Assembly: GCA_963817405.1 (NCBI GenBank)
Contig: CAWFNW010000001.1
Coordinates: 124,001 to 188,000, forward strand
Direction: 5' to 3'
From: CAWFNW01 sp963817405
GTDB taxonomy: Bacteria; Actinomycetota; Coriobacteriia; Anaerosomatales; Anaerosomataceae
DNA: 64,000 nt
Shown: positions 41,119 to 50,439 of the stretch, one piece after another
Position numbering within the stretch: position 1 is the first letter of the stretch
Layout: each line of letters opens with the position of its first letter
Made by a program: the position numbers and the translations under genes
The notes under the pieces: model-generated
What the model was told of the DNA's origin: nothing
Database searches by the model: none
Seen by the model: only the letters and a program-made list of their open reading frames with translations

Positions 41119-42342
41119 CTACTCGGTCTCGAGCGCGGTGCGGAGCAGGTCGAGCGCCACGGCGGTCGCTCGCAGGCGGATGGTGTCACGATTCCCGGAG
41201 AAGTGGCGGCGGTCGGTCGTGACGTTGGCCCCCGAGTAGACCCCGAAGTGCACGAGACCCACAGGCTTTTCGGGTGTGCCGCCGTCAGGGCCGGCGATGC
41301 CGGTGACCGAGACAGCGTGGGTGAGATCGAGACGCGCGGCCACGCCCGCGGCCATGGCTCGGGCGGTCTCGGCACTCACGGCGCCGCACTCACGGAGGAG
41401 TGCCTCAGGCACGCCGAGCTCGGCCGACTTCACGCCGTTCGCATAGGCGACGATGCCGCCCATGACGACCCACGAGGCACCTGGCACCGCGGTGAGGGCC
41501 GCGGCGATCATACCCCCGGTGCAGGACTCGGCGGTCCCGATGCGTGCACAGCGCGAGAGGGCGGTCGAGATGACCACCTCGGCGAGCGACGAGCCGTCGG
41601 TCGAGTAGCAGAAGTGTCCGAGCGCCCCGAGCGCGGCCTGACCGGCCTCGTGGAGCTGCGCCTCCCCTGCCCCGTCGTCGAAGAGGAGCACCTCGACGTC
41701 GCCCGGGGCGGCGAGAATCGTGAAACCGATGCCGTCGAATGGGGCGAGCGCTCGGGAGACGAGGACCTGCGCGTCGGACTCGGAGAGCCCCGTCGTGCGC
41801 AGGCGCACCGGCTCAGGAGCCGAACCCTCATCCTGAAGGGCGGACGCGAGCAGCGGAGCCAGCTCGACCGGTGGCCCGGGGAGGAGGACGAGACGCCCCA
41901 GGGCTGTGGGCACGACCTGTCCAGGCGCTGTCCCCACGACGGCCGGCAGGACGGTCGCCCCGCGGAGCACCTCGGCCTGCCGCAGAACCTGCTGCGACGC
42001 GTCGGACTGCGTGTGTCGTGCAACAGCGGCTCCGAGCGCTTGCTCGAGCTCCACTCGGCGCTCAAGTGGTAGACCAAGCGCCCTGGCGGCGGCCTCCCGC
42101 GTGACGTCGTCATGGGTGGGGCCGAGGCCGCCGGTGACGATGACCAGCCCGAATCGTGCGGTGAGGCGTGCAATGGCCTCGGCGATATCGTCCTCATCAT
42201 CGCGGACGGACGTCGCCTCACGGACGACGAAGCCCGCCACGCGCAGCGCGCGCGCGATGGACTGCGTGTTGGTGTCGAGCCGCATCCCGGTGACGAGCTC
42301 GGTCCCGACGGTGAGGATTGCCGCCTCCACGCGGTCAGCCAC
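41119..42342 (-). CDS. cinA: CinA family protein (nicotinamide-nucleotide amidase / competence-damage protein)
   Basis: 407 residues from GTG 42342; ATG 42387 is an alternative. N-terminal MoCF-like domain (ILTVGTELVTG, TGGLGPTHDDVT) and C-terminal CinA amidase domain (IGTAESCTGGMIAAALTAVPGAS, SVTGIAGPDGGTPEKPVGLV). Known members deamidate NMN and hydrolyse ADP-ribose. Overlaps the pgsA end and precedes recA, a common bacterial order. Confidence 0.93.
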   Translation of the reverse strand: MADRVEAAILTVGTELVTGMRLDTNTQSIARALRVAGFVVREATSVRDDEDDIAEAIARLTARFGLVIVTGGLGPTHDDVTREAAARALGLPLERRVELEQALGAAVARHTQSDASQQVLRQAEVLRGATVLPAVVGTAPGQVVPTALGRLVLLPGPPVELAPLLASALQDEGSAPEPVRLRTTGLSESDAQVLVSRALAPFDGIGFTILAAPGDVEVLLFDDGAGEAQLHEAGQAALGALGHFCYSTDGSSLAEVVISTALSRCARIGTAESCTGGMIAAALTAVPGASWVVMGGIVAYANGVKSAELGVPEALLRECGAVSAETARAMAAGVAARLDLTHAVSVTGIAGPDGGTPEKPVGLVHFGVYSGANVTTDRRHFSGNRDTIRLRATAVALDLLRTALETE

Positions 42343-42940
42343 GGTCCCGGCCCCGCGACCAGGGTCCGGTGATGATGTCCCGCGCATGGTAGAAGTAGTC
42401 GATCATCGACCAGACGGTGAGCACCAGCGCGGCCGCCATGACCGCCCAGGCCACCCACCAGAAGATCTGGGCGCCGGCCTCGCCGAGGTACTGGGGAACG
42501 AGCGCGCTGTCCCGCACGATGAACGCGACAATCGCGATGATCTGGAAGACGGTCTTGACCTTGCCGAACCGCGACGCCGCGATGACCCGGCCCTCGGCGA
42601 CAGCCACCATTCGCAGGCCTGAGACGACGAGTTCCCTGCTGATGATGACGAGCGCGACCCACGACGGCAGCCGGTCGAGATCGACAAGCGCCACCAGCGC
42701 GGCCGTGACGAGCAGCTTGTCGGCGAGCGGGTCGATGAACTTGCCGAATGTCGTCACCTCGTTGCGCGAGCGCGCGAGGTAGCCGTCGACGGCGTCGGTG
42801 GCGGCGAGCAGCGTGAAGACAAGCGCGGCGAGCCACGGCCCCCAGACCGGCAGCCTGGCAAGCAGGATGACGAGGAAGACCGGGATCAGCACCACTCGGA
42901 TGAGGGTGACGCGGTTCGCGGGGGTGGAGAGCGGCGACAT
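42335..42940 (-). CDS. pgsA: CDP-diacylglycerol-glycerol-3-phosphate 3-phosphatidyltransferase
   Basis: 201 residues, about five membrane segments. CDP-alcohol phosphotransferase motif D-G-x2-A-R-x8-G-x3-D-x3-D is complete (DGYLARS, then FGKFIDPLAD). Makes phosphatidylglycerol phosphate. ATG 42940 shares a base with the rimO stop (TGATG). A longer frame into rimO is rejected. Confidence 0.95.
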   Translation of the reverse strand: MSPLSTPANRVTLIRVVLIPVFLVILLARLPVWGPWLAALVFTLLAATDAVDGYLARSRNEVTTFGKFIDPLADKLLVTAALVALVDLDRLPSWVALVIISRELVVSGLRMVAVAEGRVIAASRFGKVKTVFQIIAIVAFIVRDSALVPQYLGEAGAQIFWWVAWAVMAAALVLTVWSMIDYFYHARDIITGPWSRGRDRG

Positions 42941-44235
42941 CAGGTGAGAACCTCCCCGATCAGGTCGTAGAGCTCGCTCGCCACGATGCGAGCGCGCACG
43001 AAGGTGCCCGGCTCGTGGTCGGTGTCTAGCAGCGTGAGCCCGTCGATCTCGGGCGCCTGCCCGCAGGTGCGCCCCACGCACACGCCCTCTTCGTCTGTGC
43101 CCTCGACCAAGACCGTCTGTTCCGAGCCCACAAGCTCGGCGGCTCTGGCCATACCGACGGCGTCCGCGATGTCGCGCAGCCGCTGGGCGCGGGAGATGCG
43201 AGTGTGCTTCGGCACCTGGGCCTCGAGTGCGCCGGCGCGTGTGCCCTCCTCGGGAGAGAACGCGAAGACGCCCACGAAGTCGAGTCTGGCGGCGCCGAGG
43301 AAGCGTTCGAGTTCAGAAGCCTCGGCACGGGTCTCGCCGGGGAAGCCCGCCATCACGGTCGTCCTTAGGGTGACTCCGGGGAGCGCCGAGCGGACGCGTT
43401 CGAACAGCGCGGCCAGCGACCCGGCGTCGCCCGAGCGTCCCATGCGCCGAAGCATGGACGCGGATGCGTGCTGGACCGGGATGTCGAGGTAAGGGCACAC
43501 CCGCGGGCTCTCGGCGATCGCGGAGAGGAGTTCGTCGGTGACGCCGTCGGGCTGAAGGTACATAAGGCGCACGCGGTACTGGCCGGGAAGCGCCGCGACG
43601 GCTCTCACGAGCTCGGCGAGTGTCCGCCGCTCGGACAGGTCCTTGCCGTACGCGGAGACGTCTTGGCCAACGAGCACGAGTTCTCGTGCGCCCGCGCCCA
43701 CAAGTTCGACCGCTTCCTCGAGGACGTCGGCGAACGGGCGGCTGACGTGCGGTCCGCGTATCGAGGGAATCGTGCAGTACGCGCAGCGGCGGTCGCAGCC
43801 GTCAGAGATCTGCACGTACGAGGTCGGCCCTTCAACGGTGCGGGAAGGACCGGCACCGCGCTCCGCGCTGCCGCCGGTGAGCGACGAGAGCGCCGAGAGA
43901 AGCCCGCCTTCTTCGGCCACAGGGAGGAAGACGTCGACTTCGGGCAGCTCGGCCTCGAGATCGCGTTCATAGCGCGATGGCAGGCACCCGGTGACGATCA
44001 CCGAGCGACCCTCGCTCGCCTGCTTCCAAGAGGCAAGCTCGAGAATCTCGGCGACAGCCTCCTCCACCGCGTCGCTGATGAAGGCGCACGTGTTGAGCAC
44101 CACTACGTCAGCGTGCTCGATGTCCGCAACGACGTCATACGCGGAGGCACGCACGTCCGCGCGCATGCGGTCGCTGTCCACCTCGTTCTTGGGGCAGCCG
44201 AGTGTGATGAACGTGACAGCGGGGCGCACAGGCAC
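42940..44235 (-). CDS. rimO: Ribosomal protein S12 methylthiotransferase RimO
   Basis: 431 residues, GTG start. N-terminal UPF0004 cysteines (TLGCPKNEVDS, LNTCAFIS, VTGCLPSRY), radical SAM motif CDRRCAYCTIP, and a TRAM domain at the end. KNEVDS distinguishes RimO from MiaB. Methylthiolates Asp of S12. Confidence 0.96.
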   Translation of the reverse strand: MPVRPAVTFITLGCPKNEVDSDRMRADVRASAYDVVADIEHADVVVLNTCAFISDAVEEAVAEILELASWKQASEGRSVIVTGCLPSRYERDLEAELPEVDVFLPVAEEGGLLSALSSLTGGSAERGAGPSRTVEGPTSYVQISDGCDRRCAYCTIPSIRGPHVSRPFADVLEEAVELVGAGARELVLVGQDVSAYGKDLSERRTLAELVRAVAALPGQYRVRLMYLQPDGVTDELLSAIAESPRVCPYLDIPVQHASASMLRRMGRSGDAGSLAALFERVRSALPGVTLRTTVMAGFPGETRAEASELERFLGAARLDFVGVFAFSPEEGTRAGALEAQVPKHTRISRAQRLRDIADAVGMARAAELVGSEQTVLVEGTDEEGVCVGRTCGQAPEIDGLTLLDTDHEPGTFVRARIVASELYDLIGEVLT

Positions 44236-44244
44236 CGAGCTCGC

Positions 44245-44742
44245 CTATCGGTAGTTGATGAACTGGAGCGGGATGCCGTAGTCCTGCTGCTTCAGGAAGG
44301 TGATGACGTTCTGAAGCTCATCGCGGCTGGGGCTGAAGACGCGTACCTTGTCGCCCTCGATCTGGACCTTCACTTTGTACTTCTCGTCGCGCACGTCTTT
44401 GTTGATCTTGCGCGCGATCTCCTGCTCGATGCCGTTGACGATCTTCGCGGAGCTGCGCACGGTACCGCCGGACGCAGTCTCCACCTTCCCCCACGTGAGG
44501 GCTTTGAGGTCGATGGTTCTGCGGACGAGCTTGGTATCGAGCACGTCCTTCACCTGGCGGAACACGAAATCGCTCGGGGCCGAGACGGCGATGGTCGCCT
44601 CGTGCTTGTCGAGCGTGATCGTGGAGTGCGTGTCTTTCAGGTCGTAGCGCTGCACGAGTTCCTTCGCTGCCTGCTGCACAGCATTGTCGACCTCCTGCAG
44701 GTCGACTTGGGACACCACATCGAAGCTCTCGTCCTTAGCCAT
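44245..44742 (-). CDS. YajQ family cyclic-di-GMP/nucleotide-binding protein
   Basis: 165 residues, the usual YajQ length. SFDVVSQVDLQEVDNAVQQA at the start and VRVFSPSRDELQNVI near the end are near-invariant. Members bind c-di-GMP or RNA; the role here is unknown. ATG. If the RsiG-like protein binds c-di-GMP too, this would be a second possible effector. Confidence 0.95.
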   Translation of the reverse strand: MAKDESFDVVSQVDLQEVDNAVQQAAKELVQRYDLKDTHSTITLDKHEATIAVSAPSDFVFRQVKDVLDTKLVRRTIDLKALTWGKVETASGGTVRSSAKIVNGIEQEIARKINKDVRDEKYKVKVQIEGDKVRVFSPSRDELQNVITFLKQQDYGIPLQFINYR

Positions 44743-44778
44743 GGAGCCGCTCCCTTCGTCAGTAGCACAGGTGGTGGG

Positions 44779-45552
44779 TCACTCGGGCTGTGCCGTGATC
44801 GTGATCTCGCCAATGCCGGCGCTTCGCGGCATCTGGACCGCCTCGCCGTCCTTGAGCACCGTCACCGCGTCCGGCTTGCCGGCTCGGACGACTGCGGTCT
44901 CCTGCACCATCCACTCCTTCTCCTGTCCGCCGGAGAGCGTTCCTTCGTACGCAACGAGCCCGTCGACGGTCACCCGCACCCACGACGCCTGACCCGCGGC
45001 CACACTCACCTGGAGCTGGAAGGCTTGCGGGAGCTCTCCGGTGATGGGTGGACCACTGGGGCTGTCCGGAGCTGCCGTCTCCGTCGTCACGCCGGGAGTG
45101 GCTGTGGGCTCCACGGTCTGCGAGGTCGTCTCCGGCGGGATAGGCGGCGGCGCCGCATCTCCCCCGAGGAAGGCGCTCGCGGCCCACGCCACGAGGGCGA
45201 CCGCAACGATCACGATGACCAGGATCCTCCAGGCCCTCGGTGCGATGTGGTGGACCTGGTCGCGGCGGGCGACGGCCGGACGCGCCGGAAGCTCGTCCAA
45301 CCGCGGCACGTGCACTTTGGCGGCCCTGATATCGAGGTCGAACTCGCGCAGGAGCGGCTCGGCATCGAGACCGAGATAGTGCGCGTAGTTCTGGATGTAC
45401 CCGCGGACGTATGCAGGACTCGGCAGGTCGCCGTAGCGGCCCTCCTCCAGAAGCTGGAGCAGCCGGCGCATGATGTTCGTCGCTGCCTCGACTTCGAGGA
45501 GCGAGCGCCCCTGCTTGCGGCGCTCGGCGGCGAGCTTCTCACCAACAGGCAT
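44779..45552 (-). CDS. RodZ-like helix-turn-helix membrane protein
   Basis: 257 residues. N-terminal HTH_25 domain (LAAERRKQGRSLLEVEAATNI, then YVRGYIQNYAHYLGLD), one membrane segment (about 108-130), Pro/Thr-rich linker, C-terminal beta domain (DUF4115-type). RodZ links MreB to the envelope; in MreB-less actinobacteria such proteins remain of unknown use. It lies 33 bases behind ftsK. ATG. Confidence 0.88.
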   Translation of the reverse strand: MPVGEKLAAERRKQGRSLLEVEAATNIMRRLLQLLEEGRYGDLPSPAYVRGYIQNYAHYLGLDAEPLLREFDLDIRAAKVHVPRLDELPARPAVARRDQVHHIAPRAWRILVIVIVAVALVAWAASAFLGGDAAPPPIPPETTSQTVEPTATPGVTTETAAPDSPSGPPITGELPQAFQLQVSVAAGQASWVRVTVDGLVAYEGTLSGGQEKEWMVQETAVVRAGKPDAVTVLKDGEAVQMPRSAGIGEITITAQPE

Positions 45553-45585
45553 GCGTGCTCCCCTCCCCTGTCCGGACGGAGCGCG

Positions 45586-47850
45586 TCACTCGTCGGCCTC
45601 AGCGTCGAGGCGGTCGTACGCCTTAATCGACTCGAGCTCTTCGACGTCGATTAAGACCTCCCGCGGCTTGCTTCCGTCCGGCTGCCCCACGATGCCCTTC
45701 GCCTCGAGCATGTCCATGATGCGGCCTGCCCGAGCGTAGCCGACCTTCAGGCGACGCTGCAGGAGCGACGTGGAGCCCATGCCGCTCGTGACGACGATGT
45801 CGGCCGCCTCCCAGATGAGGGGATCGTCGTCGCCATCGCCGCTCTCGACACCACCGCCGGTTGCGGCAAGGCGCAGATGCAGGATCTCCTCGTGGTAGTC
45901 CGGCTCGGCCTGAGCCTTGAGATGAGCGACCACCGCTTCGATCTCCGGCTCGCTCACGTACGCGCCTTGGATACGCCGTGGCTTGGAGAGCTGCGGCGTC
46001 GAGAAGAGCATGTCGCCCTGGCCGATGAGCCGCTCTGCGCCGGCCGTGTCCAGGATGACCCTGCTGTCGATACCCGAGGACACCGCAAAGGCGATCCGGT
46101 TCGTGATGTTCGTCTTGATGAGACCGGTGATGATATCGGTCGACGGGCGCTGCGTGGCGACGATGAGGTGGATGCCGGGAGCGCGGGCCAGCTGTGCGAG
46201 CCGGCAAATGGAGTCCTCGACCTCTTTCGCGGCGACCATCATGAGGTCCGCGAGCTCGTCGATGACGATGGTTATATACGGCATCGTCTCAGCCCCCTCT
46301 GGGGCCTTGCCGTCGTGCACCATCTGGTTGTACTGCGCGAGGTTACGCGCTCCGGCCTTGCCGAGCTTCTTGAGGCGTGCGTCCATCTCGGAGACCGCCC
46401 ACGCGAGCGCGGAGGCCGCCTCCTTCGACTCGGTCACGACGGGCACGTAGAGGTGTGGCACGCCGTTGTACAGGTTGAGCTCGATCCGTTTGGGGTCGAT
46501 AAGGATGAGCCGCGCCTCCGCGGGCGTGGCGCGCATGATGATGGACATGATGAGCGCGTTGATGCAGACGCTCTTGCCGGTGCCGGTGGAGCCCGCGATA
46601 AGCAGGTGCGGCATCTTCGTGAGGTCGCCGATGATCTGCTCGCCGTGCACGTCCTTGCCGATGGCGATCATGAGCGGGCTGCCGGTGCCCGCGGGGGCGG
46701 CAGGCAGTACGTCGCCGAGCGTGACGATCGAGCGGTGCTCGTTGGGGACCTCGATGCCCACATAGCTCTTGCCCGGAATCGGTGCCAGGATGCGGATCGT
46801 GGGGGCAGCGAGCGAGAGCGCAAGGTCGTCGGCGAGCGCGGTCACACGCCCGACCTTGATGCCCTTGGCGATCTCGACCTCGAACATCGTGACGGTCGGA
46901 CCGGCGATCCACGCGACCACGCGTGACGGGATGTCGAAGGTGGCGAGCGTCTGCTCGATGAGCGTCGCGGTGCCGCGCAGCTCCTTTTCCGAGGCGCGAT
47001 GCGCGGCGGCGGTCTGCGGGCTCTTCGAGAGCATGGTCATCGTCGGCAGCTCGAAACCCTCGAGCGGGCGGGGCGCGTGGTGGGCGATCGGCATGGTCGG
47101 CCGAGCCGCCTCAAGACCCGTCTTCGCCTTGCGCTGAGCCTCAGCCGGTCCTCGCGGTGCGGGTGCCTCGTCCTCGAAGTCCGCGAGCGGCATCGTCTTG
47201 GCAGCACGCCGCCGAGCGGGCGTCTCGACCACGTCGAGGTCGTCCTCACTCCGTGCAAACCACGACGTGGCCCATGCAACGACCTCCGAGATGGACATCC
47301 CGGCGATCACGAGACCGATAAGCGCGAGTGCGCCCAGGAGGACGTAGGAGATGGTTGAGCCGAGGAGCGACGTGAGTCCCCATGCGATGGCTCCACCCAC
47401 GTAGCCGCCGTGCGCGGAAAGCGTCGTCTCTTCCCAGAACGTCGCCTGTGGCGTGCCGACTGCGGCGATTGCGATCGCAGCGAGCAGCAGCACGCCAAGC
47501 CCCAGGCCGACGCGGGTCTCATTCACGCGGACGGCCCTGATGAAGAAGCTGACCCCCCACAGCAGGATCACGACCGGGACGACATAGGCGCCGATGCCCA
47601 CCGCCAGTCGCAGCACGGCGGCGAGGATGCGTGGGACCACCGCTCCGGACTCGCTCATCATCATGATGGCAAGCGCGAGCGCGAGTGCGGAAAGCGCGAT
47701 GCCGACGACCTCGTGGCGCGTGTCCGTGTCGAGGACGCGCGCAGGTTCGGCGCCGCGCGCCAACGCGCGTGTCCCGCTCGTTCGGCGAGTGCCGTTCGCG
47801 CTGCCGCATCCGGACTTCTTTGTAGTCGTACGCGTCTGCCGACTCGGCAT
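45586..47850 (-). CDS. ftsK: DNA translocase FtsK/SpoIIIE
   Basis: 754 residues. Basic N-terminus, four membrane segments (about 48-200), short linker, then the motor: GIEVPNEHRSIVTLGDVL, Walker A AGSTGTGKSVCINA, Walker B-region MPYITIVIDELADLMM, ATQRPSTDIITGLIKTN. C-terminal winged-helix gamma domain (STSLLQRRLKVGYARAGRIM) reads polar DNA sequences. Pumps chromosomes at the septum. ATG start. Confidence 0.97.
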   Translation of the reverse strand: MPSRQTRTTTKKSGCGSANGTRRTSGTRALARGAEPARVLDTDTRHEVVGIALSALALALAIMMMSESGAVVPRILAAVLRLAVGIGAYVVPVVILLWGVSFFIRAVRVNETRVGLGLGVLLLAAIAIAAVGTPQATFWEETTLSAHGGYVGGAIAWGLTSLLGSTISYVLLGALALIGLVIAGMSISEVVAWATSWFARSEDDLDVVETPARRRAAKTMPLADFEDEAPAPRGPAEAQRKAKTGLEAARPTMPIAHHAPRPLEGFELPTMTMLSKSPQTAAAHRASEKELRGTATLIEQTLATFDIPSRVVAWIAGPTVTMFEVEIAKGIKVGRVTALADDLALSLAAPTIRILAPIPGKSYVGIEVPNEHRSIVTLGDVLPAAPAGTGSPLMIAIGKDVHGEQIIGDLTKMPHLLIAGSTGTGKSVCINALIMSIIMRATPAEARLILIDPKRIELNLYNGVPHLYVPVVTESKEAASALAWAVSEMDARLKKLGKAGARNLAQYNQMVHDGKAPEGAETMPYITIVIDELADLMMVAAKEVEDSICRLAQLARAPGIHLIVATQRPSTDIITGLIKTNITNRIAFAVSSGIDSRVILDTAGAERLIGQGDMLFSTPQLSKPRRIQGAYVSEPEIEAVVAHLKAQAEPDYHEEILHLRLAATGGGVESGDGDDDPLIWEAADIVVTSGMGSTSLLQRRLKVGYARAGRIMDMLEAKGIVGQPDGSKPREVLIDVEELESIKAYDRLDAEADE

Positions 47851-47871
47851 TCGCTCAGTCCCTTCTGTGGG

Positions 47872-48702
47872 TCACGAAATCGCCTTGGTCACCAGTATGG
47901 CGGTACCGACGAGTGCGGTGTAGACCGCGAAGACGGCGAGGCTGTGCTTCCGCACGTACGGCAACAGGAACGCGATGGCCGCGTAACCGACGACAGCCGT
48001 GGTGATGAGGCCGACCGCGAGCGGGAGCGCCGGCGGGAGTGCCCCGCCGTCGATGACGACGTCGATGAGGACCTTCTTGGCGGTCGCCGCCGCCACAATC
48101 GGGATCGACAGCAGGAACGAGAAGCGCGCCGCCTCTGCCCGCGTCAGTCCGAGTGCAACGCCCGCAGCGATCGTCGTGCCAGAGCGGGAGAGCCCTGGCG
48201 CTACCGCAAACCCCTGTGCGAGGCCGATTGCGAGCGCGCTTCGCATCGGCACGTCCTCGGCGGCATCGACAGTGGCTCGTGCACGTCGACCGAGCATCTC
48301 GGCGCCGGCGAGGAGCGCCGCGGTCACGAGAAGGAAGACGCCGACGATCACGAGCTGCGTGCGCATTGTGTATGTTTCGACGTTGTTGACCAGCGGCTCG
48401 AATCCGAGCGCGACGATCACACTCGGCACGGTGGCGGCGAGTATGACCCATGCCAGTCGCCGGTCGCGCGCGAGCGCCGAGCCTCGCGAGAAGAGCCCGC
48501 GTGCGAGTCGGGCGACGTCGGCGCGGAAGTACGCGATGGTCGCGAGCAGCGTGGCCGAATGAAGGACAACGTCGAAGCCGAGCCCAAAACGGGCCCAGCC
48601 AAACAGAGCGGGCACCAGAATGAGGTGCCCGTCACTGGAGATCGGCAGGAACTCGGTGATGCCCTGGGTGATGCCAAGGACGAAGGCCTGGATGCCGTCC
48701 AT
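47872..48702 (-). CDS. uppP: Undecaprenyl-diphosphatase
   Basis: 276 residues, about eight membrane segments. Family motifs: LGITQGITEFLPISSDGHL (usually SSSGHL) and the PGLSRSGTT catalytic loop. Recycles undecaprenyl pyrophosphate for wall synthesis. ATG; its start overlaps the rnj stop by one base. Confidence 0.96.
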   Translation of the reverse strand: MDGIQAFVLGITQGITEFLPISSDGHLILVPALFGWARFGLGFDVVLHSATLLATIAYFRADVARLARGLFSRGSALARDRRLAWVILAATVPSVIVALGFEPLVNNVETYTMRTQLVIVGVFLLVTAALLAGAEMLGRRARATVDAAEDVPMRSALAIGLAQGFAVAPGLSRSGTTIAAGVALGLTRAEAARFSFLLSIPIVAAATAKKVLIDVVIDGGALPPALPLAVGLITTAVVGYAAIAFLLPYVRKHSLAVFAVYTALVGTAILVTKAIS

Positions 48703-50375
48703 CAGACTTCCATCACCACTGGGATGATCATCGGACGGCTGCGGCTGCGCTCCCAGATAAAGGAGGAAAGTGAGTCCCGAACGGCCTTCTTGATGACACC
48801 GTGGTCGGTGGCGCCCTCGCCCGACGTGCGGGCGAGCACCTTGGCCACGCGGCTGCGGAGTTCGGCAAGTACGTCCTCGTCCTCAGTGCCGGAAAGGACG
48901 AACCCGCGAACGACGATCTCCGGCTCGGCCACGACGCGACCATTCTGGCCGTCGATGGCGACGATTACGAGAGCCACACCGTCGCTCGCGAGCATCTGAC
49001 GATCGCGGAGTATGACGTGTCCGATGTCGCCGACCGAGAGCCCGTCAACGTACACGGTCCCGGACTCGACGTGTTCCGCGACGCGCGCTCCCCCCTCATG
49101 GAGTTCGAGACAGTCCCCGTTCTCCAGCACGAAGATGTTCTGCTCGCCCACCCCGACCGACGCGGCCAGCAGGGCGTGGGCATGCAGGTGCCGCGTCTCA
49201 CCGTGTACCGGAAGGAAGTAGGTCGGCTGCGTGAGGTTCAGCATGATCTTGAGCTCTTCGGCAGAGCCGTGTCCGGACACGTGCACGAGTGCGGAGCCCT
49301 TATGCACAACGTTCGCGCCGGCTTTGTAGAGCCGGTTCATGACGCGGGAGACTGCTTTCTCGTTGCCGGGAACCGGCGTTGCCGAGATGACGACAGTATC
49401 GCCCCGCTCGATCTTCACGGTCTTGTGGTCGCCGTTCGCCATACGTGCGAGCGCCGAAAGCGGCTCGCCCTGAGAACCGGTCGAGAGCACGACCACCTTC
49501 TCGGGCGGCAGGTCCTTCATCTCGTAGGCGTCGACGATGTCGTCCTCGGCGATGTGCAGATAGCCCAGCTCGCGCGCGATCCGGGTGTTATTGATCATGG
49601 AGCGGCCGGTGACCGCCACCTTACGGCCGGATATCACTGCGGCGTCGCAGACCTGCTGCAGCCGGTGGATGTGCGAGGCGAACGAGGCCACGATGACGCG
49701 CTGATCGGCCTCGGCGCAGACGCGGCGGAGGGCTTGGCCCACGGCCGCCTCGCTCGGCGTCGAGCCGAGGTTCTCAGCACCCGTGGAGTCGCTGAGCAAG
49801 AGCGTCACGCCGGCCTTGCACGCCTTGGAGAGCGCCGCGTAGTCCGTGAATCGCCCGTCGATCGGCGTCTGGTCGAGCTTGAAGTCGCCGGTGTGCAGCA
49901 CGTTGCCGACAGGCGTGCGGATGAAGACCGCAACGCCGTCGGGGATCGAGTGGTTGACAGCGATGAAGTCGAGGCCGAACACGCCGAGGCTGACGTGGCC
50001 GCCCGAGGTGATCTCCCGGAGCTTGGGCTTGACGATCTTATGCTCCTCGAGCTTGCCCTTGATCAGCCCGAGCGTGAGTTTGGTCCCGAGGATCGGTACC
50101 GGCTGACCGAGGTCGCGCAGCAGGTATGGCAGCGCGCCGGTATGGTCCTCGTGGCCGTGGGTGATGATGATGCCGCGCAGCTTGTCCTTACGCTTGAGGA
50201 TGTAGTTGTAGTCCGGAAGCAACAGGTCGACACCCGGGGTGTCGTCGTCCGGGAACATAAGGCCGGCATCGACCACGATCATGTCGTTGCCGTATTCGAT
50301 CACGGTCATGTTCTTGCCGATCCCGTCGAGCCCGCCGAGCGGGATGACGCGAAGGCGGTTCTTCTTACCGGTCAT
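48702..50375 (-). CDS. rnj: Ribonuclease J
   Basis: 557 residues from ATG 50375. Metallo-beta-lactamase/beta-CASP nuclease: RLRVIPLGGLDGIGKNM, metal motif HGHEDHTGALPYL, beta-CASP region, and a C-terminal domain. 5'-3' exonuclease and endonuclease. A GTG at 50420 is in frame, but it would sit at a perfect palindrome just after dapA and gives a non-family N-terminus, so the ATG is preferred. Confidence 0.96.
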   Translation of the reverse strand: MTGKKNRLRVIPLGGLDGIGKNMTVIEYGNDMIVVDAGLMFPDDDTPGVDLLLPDYNYILKRKDKLRGIIITHGHEDHTGALPYLLRDLGQPVPILGTKLTLGLIKGKLEEHKIVKPKLREITSGGHVSLGVFGLDFIAVNHSIPDGVAVFIRTPVGNVLHTGDFKLDQTPIDGRFTDYAALSKACKAGVTLLLSDSTGAENLGSTPSEAAVGQALRRVCAEADQRVIVASFASHIHRLQQVCDAAVISGRKVAVTGRSMINNTRIARELGYLHIAEDDIVDAYEMKDLPPEKVVVLSTGSQGEPLSALARMANGDHKTVKIERGDTVVISATPVPGNEKAVSRVMNRLYKAGANVVHKGSALVHVSGHGSAEELKIMLNLTQPTYFLPVHGETRHLHAHALLAASVGVGEQNIFVLENGDCLELHEGGARVAEHVESGTVYVDGLSVGDIGHVILRDRQMLASDGVALVIVAIDGQNGRVVAEPEIVVRGFVLSGTEDEDVLAELRSRVAKVLARTSGEGATDHGVIKKAVRDSLSSFIWERSRSRPMIIPVVMEV

Positions 50376-50418
50376 GGATGGTTGATCGTTCTCCTTGTCG
50401 TGTGATGGTTGGATGGGC

Positions 50419-50438
50419 ACGACCCCGGCCGGGGTCGT
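50419..50438 (-). terminator. Perfect palindrome between dapA and rnj
   Basis: 20-base perfect palindrome with half-site ACGACCCCGG, starting two bases past the dapA stop on the minus strand. No U-tract follows. Could be an attenuator, a mRNA processing hairpin or a protein site. Confidence 0.4.
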
Positions 50439-50439
50439 A

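Noticed and set aside
43468..45654. Long open frame (728 codons) on the plus strand opposite rimO, yajQ and rodZ genes
   Set aside because: Runs antisense across three well-supported genes; composition typical of a mirror frame.
47872..48702. SSDGH in place of SSSGH in UppP as a possible loss of activity
   Set aside because: The catalytic PGLSRSGTT loop and the Glu-rich first motif are intact and I consider the change a tolerated variant.
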